A stretch of DNA of 51,638 bases from NCBI GenBank assembly GCA_963575745.1, contig CAUYUJ010020604.1, positions 509,748 through 561,385 on the forward strand, read 5' to 3'. The notes beneath the pieces were generated by a model. The model was not told the DNA's origin and searched no databases. It saw only the letters and a program-made list of their open reading frames with translations. The position numbers and the translations under genes were made by a program. This document shows positions 29,968 through 40,739 of the stretch, piece by piece. The stretch is from Prorocentrum cordatum (lineage: Eukaryota; Sar; Dinophyceae; Prorocentrales; Prorocentraceae). Position 1 is the stretch's first letter; each line of letters starts with the position of its first letter.

Positions 29968-32183
29968 ATGGCTTCGAAACGCAGGGCCTCCGACGGCCCG
30001 AGTGGGGCTCGGAAGCGAGTATACACGGAGGATCAGATTGCCCAGAAGGCCATTGCGGATAACTTCAAGGGCTGGGACCACGAGGCTTGCTACGTGAGGC
30101 TCCGCGGGGATGCACCACTGACCCTTTTCGATCGCATCAAGCAAGACAAAAAGGACAAGACGGTGACCATGGGGCAGCTTTATTATGACAGCCTCCGTCG
30201 GTTGTATCGTTCTGAGCAGGACCCGACGGTAGCTTTGAAGGCGCGGGACAAGTCAGAACAGATCTCCCCGGACCTCTTCAAAGCGTTCGTGGCGGCGAAC
30301 GAACAGCGTCCCGATCGGTCATTGTTGGTAGCATATCTTACCAGTTGCGCCACTGCCCCGAACAATCGTGAGTTCGTGGGGGTTGCCAAAATTCTTTTTT
30401 CGTTGAAGGTCGGCTGTCAGAAACAGTACAATGTTGCCTTGGACATCTTGAAGTGGACCCTGGGCATAGAACGGCCCTGCCTACCCGACGCTGCCTTTGC
30501 TGCGCTGTCCCTTCTTGAGTGCGCGTGCTGCTGCTGCTGCTGCCAGGGCGATGAGGGGGCGGCATGTGCCCTGGCCAGTTTTTTTCGTCCGCATGGAAGC
30601 GCCCCGTTCCCCAGGGGGAACCGCATTTTTGTCGGCCCCCCAGGTGGATGGCCCGTTTCGAGGCGCACAAGAAGTGGACTTCGGAATGGGGGTCGGTTTC
30701 AGAAAAGGTGGACAGCGTCTTAGAGAAACTATGGAAGAGCTCAGCAAAAATGACACTGTGCCCGTTCGTGAAACTGCATGCGAAGATCCTTTCGCTCAAG
30801 ACGGACCCGGCGGACATCCAGGCGGTCGCCGGGTGCGACTCCGAGAAGCTCAGCCAGGTGAAGGACTCGCTCTGCAGGCTCGTCACCCATGGCAACGTTG
30901 GCCTGCTGATGTTCGGCGCGGAAGTCGGCAAGAGCACCTCGCATGCCGTCCGGCTCGCGATCGAGAAGGTCATCCGCGAGTTCAACGTCCAGGGGAACGT
31001 CTTCAACTCCGAGACGGTGGCGGCTACTAAGGCCAAAGCGTTGGCTGCCGTGGGCGCGGTGGCCAACTTGAACCTGATGCCGCGGCATCGCCAGGCGGAG
31101 GGGCGCTATCGAGGTCAAGCGATGAAGGCCCCCGTGGCCTCCATCGAGGCGGAGGTCTCGTGGCGCATAAGCTTGGCGTGGAAGGGCCTCGGGGTCCAGC
31201 AGAACGTCTTGAACAAAGTGTGGTTCGAGGAACGTTGGCGGCCTTCCAGGGGCGTTTGAGGGGGCTGGTTGGCGCTCGCCCTTTCTTTCAGGGATTTGGC
31301 CCCACCCACTTTCCCGCCTCGTGATTGGTGAGCGCCTCCTGGATCTCCCGCGGACTTCCTTGGGCAGGACCTTGTCGTCCCAGAGGGTGCGAAGCAGGGT
31401 GGGGGCGCCACGGTGGACCCAGAGTTGGCGGATGCCCCCGACGTCGCGAGGGCCTTGATGAAGGACGTTGTCGAGGATTCGGGCGTCGACACTGGAGATG
31501 AGATCGTCCGGACAGTCTCCAACAACGCGGCCCGCCTCATCATGCAGGATCGGGAGGCGCAGGTGGAGATTTCCTTGGTTGACCTCCTGGGCGGATCCAC
31601 GAGCGTGCTGCGCGTGAAGACCCACATTCTGCAGTGCATGCCTGATGCTACCGCGGTCGTGGAGAGAGAGGCCACCCTGCATCGACTCACGCAGTTGGCT
31701 CGCAAGGATGTGAACAAGTACGCCTCCATTACAGCGAGGGCCAAGCTGGAAACCGCCATCAAGATCATGGGTCGGATCGTGGATGGTGTGTGCCCCGATT
31801 TGGACGCTGTGAAGCAGTGCCCTGTCTTGAAGGACTTTTACGACCGCTTGCAGTTCTTCGTGCGCCACGTGCCGCCTGAAGGCGCCGCGGCTCCCTCGGC
31901 CCCCGCGGTCGGCGCGGCGGCGATCAGGGCGCAGCTCGCCGACGCCGCCCAGAAGCACGCTTCAGGCGTCGCCACCCGCGCAGACATTGAGGACCTCAAG
32001 GTTTTCGCCCATTTGATTCCTGAGGACATTTCCGCGCATGTAGCCGATGTCATCAAACGGGTCGAGGCGGCCGACCTTCCTTCGGCCGTGAAGGGCAAGA
32101 AGCCAGGCAAGAAGGCCCTGACATCGTCCCAAAGTGGCGCGGCGGCCAGCGCAGCTGCGAAGGCAGCAACTTGTTTCGATTAG
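29968..32183 (+). CDS. Gene G: uncharacterised protein, about 642 aa, three inferred exons
   Basis: The model joins 29968-30506, 30644-31217 and 31368-32183; all junctions keep frame and the total is a multiple of three. The ATG in TTTTGCCATGGCTTCG starts MASKRRASDGPSGARKRVYT, a basic N-terminus. Exon 1 contains DHEACYVRLRGDAPLTLF and KVGCQKQYNVALDILKW. Exon 2 opens WMARFEAHKKWTSEWGSV and contains DADI-type helices and LLMFGAEVGKSTSHAVRLAI; the GAEVGKST string is P-loop-like but lacks the usual spacing and context, so I do not call an ATPase. Exon 3 begins DLVVPEGAKQGGG and ends with alanine-rich helices and a lysine-rich tail (KGKKPGKKALTSS). No membrane span is seen. Function is unknown. 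Without splicing, the CTG repeat and frame change after 30507 would not make sense as protein. Confidence 0.62.
30507..30643 (+). other. Inferred intron 1 of gene G
   Basis: GTCCCT...CCCCCCAG|G spans 137 bases in phase 2 and includes a CTG triplet run (30526-30541) that would otherwise code for poly-cysteine. The junction reads AFAAL then WMARFEAH. Confidence 0.5.
31218..31367 (+). other. Inferred intron 2 of gene G
   Basis: GTGTGG...TGGGCAG|G spans 150 bases in phase 0 and removes an in-frame TGA at 31257-31259. The junction reads QQNVLNK then DLVVPEGA. Confidence 0.5.
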
Positions 32184-34367
32184 GGTGTCCCTGCGCTCGC
32201 ATGTCTAGGGCGGGGGGTCGCCCCAGCGGGCCGTCGGTCATCATCATCTGGAGCATTGGTCATGTCATCGCAAGGTCATCAATGGGTGTTCTTGGGTGGT
32301 TGGCGCCGCTTCCGACTGGAGTGTGGTTCGGGGCGCTGCGATAGAACCGCAGCGCGATGTTTAAATTCAGTGCCAGCGAGGGTAGGTGGCACGACCCATC
32401 ATGCAGGTGGGCTTTCTCTGGACGAGTCAAGGGCCGCTTGGCGGCTCAAGCTGCTGGCAGATGCCCTAGGGGAGACTTGCGCGATTGCTTCCTTTTCGAT
32501 TTCTTCGGGGTGCGAGCCTGAGCGAGGTGAGCGAAGACCCGCTCAGGATATGCTCGTGCGCTTGGCGGGGAGTCGGGCGCGATCGATGGGGCGCGTTTCC
32601 TAGAAAACTTCCAGGTATCGCCGCCTTCTCCCTCGCACTGCGCCTGCTCGCGATGTCGCCGTGGCTTTCTTATTCTGCAGGCGTGCTTCCAGTTCCCTCG
32701 CTTCTTGGTCGATCTCTGCCATCTTATTATTGTCTTGTCGTGCGTCCGCGCTGGCATGTCCAAACATTCACCGTGCGAGTTGTTCGATCATCGGGGGGGG
32801 GCAGCGAGAGTGGAGAGATGAGAGGGAGGGGGGGGTCATACATTGAACAAGTCGAGTATAGGGTTGGAAATTTACGAACAGCGGCCATCTGCGAAACTTG
32901 TTGTGCGCTTGTAGTGCTGTCGGGTGTATCAAAGGCCGTCTTGGGGTCCTCTCGGGACCTTTGGTGCCCTCTCGTGGCCCTCTCGTGGCCTTTGGAGCCC
33001 TCCGGTAGTTCCCAAAGGACGTCCAGACGGCTTCAAGGGGAACCGAGTACTTTTGACGAGCAGGGCCCTTTCTCGTGGCAGGTGGTCGGGTCCTCCCGAG
33101 GCTTCTGGAGACCCACCCAGGGCCCTCGAAGGTTGCTCGCGGCCCCTGGGAGCGGCCTCAGAAAGCTTCAAGAGGACTCCCAGGGTGGCCAAAAAGCTCC
33201 AAGACAGTCCGGAGACGCGCTTTCAACCGTGAGGGGGTGCCATTAACAAACACGTTTCTATAGCATCGCCCGCGCGGCCGTGCGAGCATTCAGGAGACGC
33301 CCGAAGATGGCCCCATTCGCCTCCGCGATAGCCCAGCATGGTCCAATATGGCAACATGATGGCCCAAGTAGGATCCAAAGGGCGTGCCAAGAACGTAGTC
33401 GCGAATCCCCAGGAAACCGAATTTGCTTCGAGAGGGTTGCTTGGAGGTTTTCGGGGCCCAACACAAGCTTTCGGCGGAGGCAAGCATCGCGCGAGCCATC
33501 CCCTGGTAGAGCATCCAAGACAGTTATTTCTGATGCTCCGCCTGGGAGCCTCGACGGGGGCGCCAGGGAGGCTCCAAGAGAGCGGCATTGGAAGTCCAAC
33601 AAACCCTTCAGAGCTGGAAGGATCGCTCGAACAAGGTTCCAGGAAAGACCCGAACGCGTTCCAAGAGGGCCCCGAGGCAAACCCTGGGTGCCGCGTCGAG
33701 TGTGTAGGGCTCTGTTGTGCTCTGTAGGGCGACGTGGGGATCCCAAAAGGCTCCGCAGGCTCTCCCAGGGTTCCGCTGGTTTCCGCGATCCCCGTTGTAT
33801 TCTCTAGGATTTGTGATTCTCGTAGGGCGCCGTAGGGCGCTGTGCGGTGCCGTGGGGCATCTCAGGGACCCAAGGGCAGCCGTCGGGTTCCGTTGGGCTC
33901 CTTTCTTTTCTCCTGATGGGGACCCTCAGTGCTGGGGGGCGGGGGGGTGGGGGTCGCGCGGCGCCCTCCAGAGCAGCTTGCGACGCTGCGCGTTCCTCGG
34001 CGGCCTTTCGAGCGGACAGTGGCACCGCAAGGCGTTGCAGAGGACGGCCGACGGGGTCGCTCTTTTCTCCTTTGCCGTTTCTTCGTTGCCCATGTCGTCC
34101 ATCTTGGATCTCCTCGCCCGTATCGCTCTTCCGCCGTTCAGCCGGTCGTCCGCGCCCTCTTTCCATTTCCTGTTCTTCTGGGTCCCAAGCTTTCCCGCGC
34201 CCTCCCGCGCCCTCCCGCCCCCCCTCGTCCTTTCCTTTCCCGCCCTCTTGCCGCTGCCCCGTCGCAGTCCCCGTTCCCGCCTTCTTGCCAATGCCCCTGG
34301 TGCTTTCCACTTCTCCTTGGCGCCATGCCGCTCTCCCTCCCCCCCTGGCTCGCGCCCCCGCCCTCCT
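32184..34367. other. Spacer without a supportable gene
   Basis: Open frames on both strands are arginine/serine/proline-rich and share no motif with known families. About 32920-33220 has CTCTCGTGGCC/CTCGGGACC units of the CTTGGGG type. About 33700-33870 has GTAGGGCTCT/GCCGTAGGGCGC units. From 34080 to 34370 the + strand is pyrimidine-rich (CCTCCCGCGCCCTCCCGC). Confidence 0.4.
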
Positions 34368-34388
34368 CCGTGGCAATTTTGGCTCGAG
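34368..34388 (+). other. Orphan spliced-leader-like sequence
   Basis: The sequence containing TGGCAATTTTGGCTCGAG matches DinoSL at 18 of 21 positions, including the AATTTTGGCTC core and the CCGT start. Unlike the relics of A-D it keeps A before TTTT and the final AG. No clear gene follows within about 1 kb, so it marks either a decayed retrocopy or chance. Confidence 0.5.
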
Positions 34389-35472
34389 CCCATTATATTT
34401 GCGAGGTGCCTTTGTCTCGCCCGAGCGGGCGCATATATCCCCCAACAAGGCGGGGGAGGGGTCGTCTGGCGCGACTCGCGTTTCAGCTAGGTCCGAAGTC
34501 GAAGTAGAGCGAGGGCCTCGGTTGATCATAAGCTCGGGAGCGACTCGGGCCAGCGCAGTCAATGAGACCCGCGCAACCAGGCCGATCCAATCGCTGCAAC
34601 ATTTGGGGAGAGCGCCACCGCCGAACAACGACAACGCCCGCCGTCAACGACGGTGCTACACAACACAGCGCCGAGTGGCAAATCACCGCTCAACCAAATA
34701 GTGCCGTTCAATGCAGTGGACGCCTCGACATGATCATAAAAACCAGCAGGCCATACTACGCAACAGGATGGGCACACATACTGCGATGGGGCCAAACCGG
34801 GCTACACGCTCGAATTGAATTTGTTGGCAGACACGAGTGACGATACAGTGTCGTGACTCCAGCCGCTGAGGCGACTCCACAAAGCAACCGCCCTTCCATG
34901 CAACCGCCATGAAAGCGGTGGATGGCAACTGCAGCAGCATGGCAAGGCGAGGGCGCGAGCACAACGATGCAATCCACAACCGCACGATACACGTCAGGGG
35001 CAACCGTCGCAGCGGGGTACCTTGTTGAACTTCGCACGTGGGGCGCTGGTGGCCTTCGTCTAGAGCTGCCGGGTGCAAGGCGAAAGCGAAAAAACATGAT
35101 TGCCGCAGCCTTGGTATTGCACAGAATTGCACAATGCTGGCCCGCAGGACCCCGTGATTTTCGCGAGGCGCAGTTGGGCTTGAGGCGCGGCCTCGTCCAG
35201 GCGTGGTCATCCTGTCAGGCCCCACATTAAATGCGCTGATTGAGGTGGCATTCCAAGTTGCCTGGGCGCGTTATTTGTTGTGCCAAGGACACCGCCTTGG
35301 CGATCTGGCTTCAGCTTGCATCCCGTAGCCGTCAGATTTCCTATTGCGGGCGCTTGAGCCATAACATCTCCTACTCGACATAGCCGTCGGGCCAGCCAGC
35401 GCCCCTCGAAATGGATTCGTAAGACGTTTTTTTCTTCACACGCCTCTTCTGCGGGTTCGTGGGGGACGAGAT
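34389..35472. other. Spacer without a supportable gene
   Basis: The DNA is balanced in composition. Frames of up to 163 codons show no family motif. It may hold decayed sequence of a retrocopy behind the orphan leader, or the lost N-terminal part of H. Confidence 0.35.
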
Positions 35473-37255
35473 GTGTGGCTGCAACATCCCCTTGCGTTTC
35501 TAGAAGCTGGCTCGCGAGCTTCACCCGAGTTCTGCCAGCTGCTCAAGGCAACCTTGCAGAACAGCGGTGGGCGGATGAGCATGATATTATATCCAGATGA
35601 GATTGTGCCTGGCAACCCCCTAGCGGACGTCAACCTTCGTAAGTGCCAGGCGCTGTATTGGCCGATAAAAGAATTATGGTGGCCGTTGTTGTCGAACGAA
35701 CAGATGTGGATGCCTGTATGTGCGATTCGGTCTTCTGTGTGTGCCAAGCTGCCAGGCGGTGTTTCTGCTGTTATGAAGCACGCCCTCCGCGTGTTCATGG
35801 GGGGGGGGGGCCAGGCAAGCCAGACATCAGGAACGGCGTCAGACTGAACCTCGGAGGCGAAGATGTCTTTGTCTATGGCACTCTTAGTATACTCATCCAG
35901 GATGAGCGAGGCCGTAAATATACCCTGATGGCAAAAGGTGCAACAGGCATTAAACCATACCTGATGTGCCAAAACGTTTGTCATGGACAAATCTAACCTT
36001 TTGCCAGACCCTACGGGGTTCCTGATACCATGTTCGAGCATCGACGTTGGCAGGATGAAGGTTCACACGGCATCAAGCTTCTTGGGCATTCAGGGGAAGT
36101 TGAACGAGGTTAAGGATAATGGTGGCCCCACGGAGTTGAAACGCCAAGAGGTTCTGTTGGGTTTTATTATTGAGGAGCATTCGCTTCCTCAAGATTTCGA
36201 GCTAAATATTCCGATACCAGATGTAATACAGTGGGATTGGATGCATTGTTATTGCGTGGGGGGGGGGAACGGTACAGCGCGAGCTCACGCAATATTTATA
36301 CCGCTTGGAAAAGCATGGGTTGGGTTTGAATGCCCTCGACGCCTTCGTGAAGTGCTTTGTGTGGCCTAAGGGGTACGCAGACCCATACGTATGCACTGGT
36401 CATGGTTCGTTGAAGGGCAATGCGTCAAACGTCATATCTTTGGCCCCTGTGCTGGAACAATTCATCATTCAACGGGTGGTTCCTCGCAATGTCTGTATTT
36501 TGGAAACGGAAAGCTGCAAGTTGTTGTGCCGTGTGTTTTCCATTCTCGTGGTCGTGAATTCTGGGCTGTACACGGCCGAGTTCATTGGGCTGGCAATCGT
36601 GAAGCATATGGCAGCCCATCGGGCTGCTTATGGAACGGAGCTCTTCAAACCCAAAGACCATCGGGTACTGCACTTGGCGCAAATGTATCAGGCCCACAAG
36701 TGCTTGATCAGTTGCTTCCTAATGGAAAGGAAACACAGGGTTGCAAAACGAATGATGAACGACCGCCATAACACATCAAGTTTCGATCGCGGCATAATGC
36801 AAGAAATAACTTCCCAACATCTTTTTGACTTGGCTCGTTGCCGTTTGCTCAGAGAGGACATGCTGGCACCGACACAAGCTTCTACGCAATTGCGCGATGC
36901 CATCTGTGGAGTTTACAATGTGGACCCCTCTGCAGACATACTGACATCAAGGTCTGTTCTCGTCCGCTGCAGGGCCGTGGTAATCGGTGATGTGGTGTGC
37001 CTCTACCACGAGGGGCAGCACTGTTTCGGCCAAGTGGTGTTTCACGCAAAATTTTCTGACACTTTGTACACGTGCGTATCCCTTTGGAGGTGCACTTTTT
37101 TTGGCGAGTCAGAGGCTCGGTGCATCGTTCAGGCTGAGCCTTCTCTTGTGTTGACCAGTTGCATCATCGAGCCATGCATTTTCTCGAGAGCGTCAGTTGG
37201 CTCAGAATCGCTGGTGTTGTTTGCCCAGCGGTTGAAGCAGAGGTGCGCGAGCTGA
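35473..37255 (+). pseudogene. Element H: frameshifted TNP2/CACTA-like transposase
   Basis: Four blocks in changing frames form one protein. Block 1 (to about 35798) has HPLAFLEAGSRASPEF and MILYPDEIVPGNPL, the place of a first catalytic Asp. Block 2 (to about 35984) has LMAKGATGIKPYLMCQNVCH. Block 3 (to about 36258) has PTGFLIPCSS and VIQWDWMHCY, like the D-x-M-H-C block of TNP2 transposases. Block 4 (to 37255) has RELTQYLYRLEKHGLGLNA, then HRVLHLAQMYQ and FLMERKHRVAKR, the place of the catalytic Glu, then HNTSSFDRGIMQEI. Frames change at a run of 12 G (35799-35810), near 35985, and at a run of 10 G (36258-36267). An intact copy would cut and paste DNA in the nucleus; this one cannot make a full protein as read. 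No terminal inverted repeats were found. Confidence 0.7.
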
Positions 37256-37829
37256 CACTCGTACACCTTGAGTTCATGCCAAGAGCTGTGGGGAATCAAC
37301 ATACACACATCAACATACACAACATAAAATAACGGCAACACTTTAACATAACCACACACATTAACACCAGCACCAGCATAGTCCTCCCCTTTCCCCCTCT
37401 TCCCTTACACATTCTGAGCCATCCGCATCCTGATATTCCTTCTCGGCCTCCTCCTTTTTGTCCCTATCCAAGTTACATTGCCAACCCACGAACCATACTT
37501 CGGGTCTCTGGTTTCGAAGCCGCTGAACAAAGTTTTGTCACGTGGGATTCGGTAAACAAGAAACGAACACAACGGATCCTACATGTAAAAGACAGGTTGC
37601 TGAGTTTGCTAAGTGGGTTAGCTAAGTTCGCTAAGTAGGATAGCGCCCCAAGATAGCCAAGGCTAACTGAGTTAGCTATCTTCTCCGATCCAGGTTACCA
37701 AATCTGGATAGCAACCTCTTACATCCAGGTTACCTAACATGCATAGCAACCGCTCGCATCCACCCTATCCAAGATGTATCCGCCTAGACTCGATAGCAAA
37801 GGCCCCGCCGATCCAAGAAAAGAAAAATG
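37256..37829. other. Spacer with GTTAGC/GCTAAG motifs
   Basis: The first part contains ACACACATCAACA repeats (about 37300-37370). From about 37590 to 37790 GCTAAG, GTTAGC and GGTTACC/ATAGCAACC units recur, comparable to 12285-12540. No gene is seen. Confidence 0.5.
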
Positions 37830-38110
37830 AATGGCCTTTTTTCGGCGCCGCCTCGGAACTCGATTTCCCAGCGCCGGCCGGAACTGGCTCCGGGACCCGG
37901 CCCGGGCGCCGGCTCGGGCGTGCAGCCCGGGCGCCGGCGGAAATGATGCCAGCGCTGCAGCGGGAACACGATTCAGAACGAGCGGGGCACGAAAATGAGG
38001 CCGGCGCTTCAGCGAGAGCAGCATTTTGGAACAAATACAAGCGAAAACCCAACTCCGGGGAAACCTGTGTGTAAAAAGCAGTGCGCGGGGGGGGGGGGCG
38101 AACATTCCCA
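37830..38110. repeat. Composite dispersed repeat copy 2
   Basis: The order is CCTTTTTTCGGCGCCGCCTC, the CCGGGCGCCGGC block, one 53 bp-type unit from about 37941, CAGCATTTTGGAACAAATAC, and CCCAACTCCGGGGAAACCTG. Relative to copy 1 the GC block is on the other side of the 53 bp units. Confidence 0.85.
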
Positions 38111-38355
38111 AGACGTCATCAGGGGAAGAGGGAGAGTAGTATACATATTAATAATTGTGGAGGGGGGGGGAAAGGGGGAGGGAGGGGGGAAGGGGGGAAG
38201 GGGGGGGGGGAGGGGGCAAGCGAGGTGCGCTCGCGTCATATCTGACATCCTACCCCTCCCTCCCACCCCTTACCATGGCGGAGATCCCCTCTCTACTCGC
38301 ACAGTCGGATGTCGAGCAGGGCAATGATCCCGAAAGGGTACGCGATGCATTGTAG
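38111..38355. repeat. G-rich stretch between repeat copies
   Basis: GACGTCATCAGGGGAAGAG and TAATTGTGGAGGGGGGGG match the end of copy 3 (about 38727-38780). A run of GGGGGAGG-type sequence follows. Confidence 0.65.
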
Positions 38356-38800
38356 AGCACGGCGTGGCATGGCGTAGAATAGCACCGCCAAGCGTATAAT
38401 CAACCTAGCATTACATTGCATTGCACGCCGTGGCATGGCACGGGAAATGACGCCAGCGCTGCAGCAGGAGCACGAGTCGAAACGAGCGGAAACGCGGAAA
38501 TGAGGCCAGCGCTGCAGCGGGAACACGATTCGGAACGAGCGGACACACGGAAATGAGGCCAGCGTTGCAGCGGGAGCACGATTCGGAACGAGCGGGGCCC
38601 GACTATGAGGCCGGCGCCTCAGCGAGAGCAGCATTCTGAAAAACAATGCGAGCGAAAACCCAACTCTGGGGAAACTTGTGTGTAAAATAACAGTACGCGG
38701 AGGGGGGGGTCGGACATTCCCAGGCCGTCATCAGGGGAAGAGAGAGAATGGTATTCATATTGCGTAATTGTGGAGGGAGGGATGGGGGGGAGGGGGGACG
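38356..38800. repeat. Composite dispersed repeat copy 3
   Basis: CAACCTAGCATTACATTGCA, GCCGTGGCATGGCACGG, three 53 bp units from 38444 and a shorter fourth, CAGCATTCTG, then AACCCAACTCTGGGGAAACT and GTCATCAGGGGAAGAG. It is the closest match to copy 1 across about 290 bases. Confidence 0.87.
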
Positions 38801-39292
38801 GGAGAGCGGGGGGAGATGGGGAGAGAGGGGCGGGTCTTCGGGGGACCGACCGCGGCAGCTTGGCTCAGGGTAGGAGATGGTATTGACACCGCTGCCCTTT
38901 TCTTTCTGTCTCTCTCTCTCTCTCTCTCGTTTTCCCCCCTTTGGGGCCTCCTGGGAGGCCCTCGTCGCCACCGCTCGATTTGCCTCAAAATCCCGGTCAG
39001 ACCGCACCCCAGGAGAGGTCCGGGGAGTAGCGGTATCGATACTGATGGGTTTCCTCACCAGCAGCACCAGTGCAGGTCCTGGTGCCAGTGCGAGTGATTA
39101 CCAGTATATGAGTCTGGGATTGTTCTCACAGCGGGCTTCCCCAATGGCACCCACCTGCATCAGTCCACACGAACGCTGACGTGAGACGCTCTCCCATCCT
39201 ATCCTTGTGGGGGGGAAGCCACACGCATGCGGGTGGAATCCGCCGCACCCCATCTGCACTCCTGGGCCCGATCCACAGGAAGCAGTGTTGGG
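38801..39292. other. Spacer with TCTC run and dispersed-repeat match
   Basis: A CTCTCTCT run lies at about 38908-38929. About 38942-39020 resembles 6782-6860. No gene is supportable. Confidence 0.5.
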
Positions 39293-39518
39293 CGCCCGAA
39301 TGATCCGGGGTAACTCGGGTCCGGGGTAACTCGGGTTTGGGTTCCCGTAAAACGAACCCGAGTTAGCCCTGACCCGAGTTACCCCTGATGATTTTGGGGC
39401 TCTGGACGCCCGAACTATCCGGTGTAACTCGGGTCCGGGGTAACTCGGGTTTGGGTTCCCGAAAAACGAACCCGAGTTAGCCCTGACCCGAGTTACCCCT
39501 GATGATTCGGGACTCTGA
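39293..39518. repeat. Tandem pair of hairpin elements
   Basis: Two units of about 113 bases start at 39293 and 39406 (both CGCCCGAA-type). Each folds: unit 1 arms 39307-39343 and 39354-39385, unit 2 arms 39421-39458 and 39468-39499. The arms contain GGGTAACTCGGGT twice on the left and ACCCGAGTTACCCC on the right around a loop of about 9-10 bases. The two units are nearly identical. Confidence 0.9.
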
Positions 39519-40739
39519 CAGTGGGAGGTGCCCCGGACCGAGGTTTTTGTTTGACGACGCCCACTGCGAACCACCGCCGCGCCCTGCCGTGTGGAGGCGA
39601 CTGCGTGGCCGGCTCTTGCGCCGAAGTGTTGGCAAGCCGTGAAGAGCACCGCGCCCCCCGAGCCGCTGCGGAAGCCCTCGGGGGGAACCTTTTGAAGGAG
39701 GAAGAGAGGAGGAGAGGAAGGAGTACTCCAGATTTCGTAATAAAGGGAGGGGGGTCTCATTTCGGAGGGGGAAGTCTCTTCCAGGCTATCTTGGCGGGCC
39801 TGGGGGGGTCTGGGGACAATGTTTTGGAGGGTTCTCCCACGGGGGAGGTCTGAAATGGCTTGTCTTGGAGGGACCAGACCCTCTCCCTTTTATTGCGAAA
39901 TCTGGAGTAGGATGATGAGAAGGAATCAGGCGATCGCAAGCATGGATTAAGGGGGGCGTGGATCAGCGACGGGTCCCGTTTCCGTGGGAAGTCGCGGATT
40001 TCCGCGCCGAACGAGGCGGCACCGGCCGCACTGTGGGGAGGGCACCTCCCCCGAACCATGGGTTTGGAGACCGCGCGCCAAATCCATGGATCGCTAATCC
40101 ATGTTTGCGCGCCCCCGAAGGAAGAGTGGGAGGAAACGGAGGAGGAAGAGGAGGCCTCTTGAGGACGCCTTGGGGCCTTGTGAGTAATTCAGTAGCTGGT
40201 AAACAGGGTAGTTCATACTCTCCGGGGCCTGATGGATGAGTCTAGCAGAGGCCACGGTGGGCAAATACTGATTGCTACCCGAACCACCCCTCACCCAACC
40301 CGAAGGCATGACCCCCCCCCCATGCCCAAAAAGAAGCAAGTCAAATCGGTTTGGGAGTGTATCGGATCCTTTTTGTGGTTTCTCAATGTTCCGGAATGTC
40401 CCCCCGCTGGGAATTGACGGGCTCAACGACGACGGTCACTGCAGTGCTGCTAATTGCACAACTGCACTGCTGAGGGCTAAGCTGCTCAGCTGCTGAAGCC
40501 TCAACCGTGCAGTCGACTCTCCCCTCAGGGAGGCATCGAGCAATGGCAGCGGGCCCCACGAGGTTCACACAGCCACCCCTCCCTTGCAATCTGCGACCTC
40601 GCCGTCTGTCTCGATGCGTCGGTCGCTCCCCCCCCCTGGCAAATTCGCCGAATGTTCCGCAGAGCTGTGCGGGCATCAGGGCCCCTGAGGCTCTGTTGTG
40701 TTTTGCTTGTCGCACCATCCCTCTCCGAGGCGTTGTCTC
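39519..40739. other. Spacer without a supportable gene
   Basis: Mixed composition with CCATGGATTAGCGATCC-like short inverted matches near 39941-40104. No conserved domain is seen in any frame. Confidence 0.4.

Noticed and set aside
29955-29970. CCCGTTTTGCCATGG before gene G as a relic leader
   Set aside because: Only eight contiguous leader-like bases match and the GGCTCA part is absent, so it is recorded only as a weak shared motif.
30910-30945. P-loop NTPase in gene G from the GAEVGKST string
   Set aside because: The spacing GxxxxGKS/T is met only loosely, and no Walker B or surrounding Rossmann pattern is evident.
31218-31259. Gene G ending at the TGA at 31257
   Set aside because: The downstream frame from 31368 continues good protein character, and a GT...CAG pair in matching phase removes the stop, so an intron is the better reading.
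38858-38873. CAGCTTGGCTCAGGG as a relic spliced leader
   Set aside because: It matches only the last nine or ten leader bases, lacks the TTTT tract, and has no ORF behind it.
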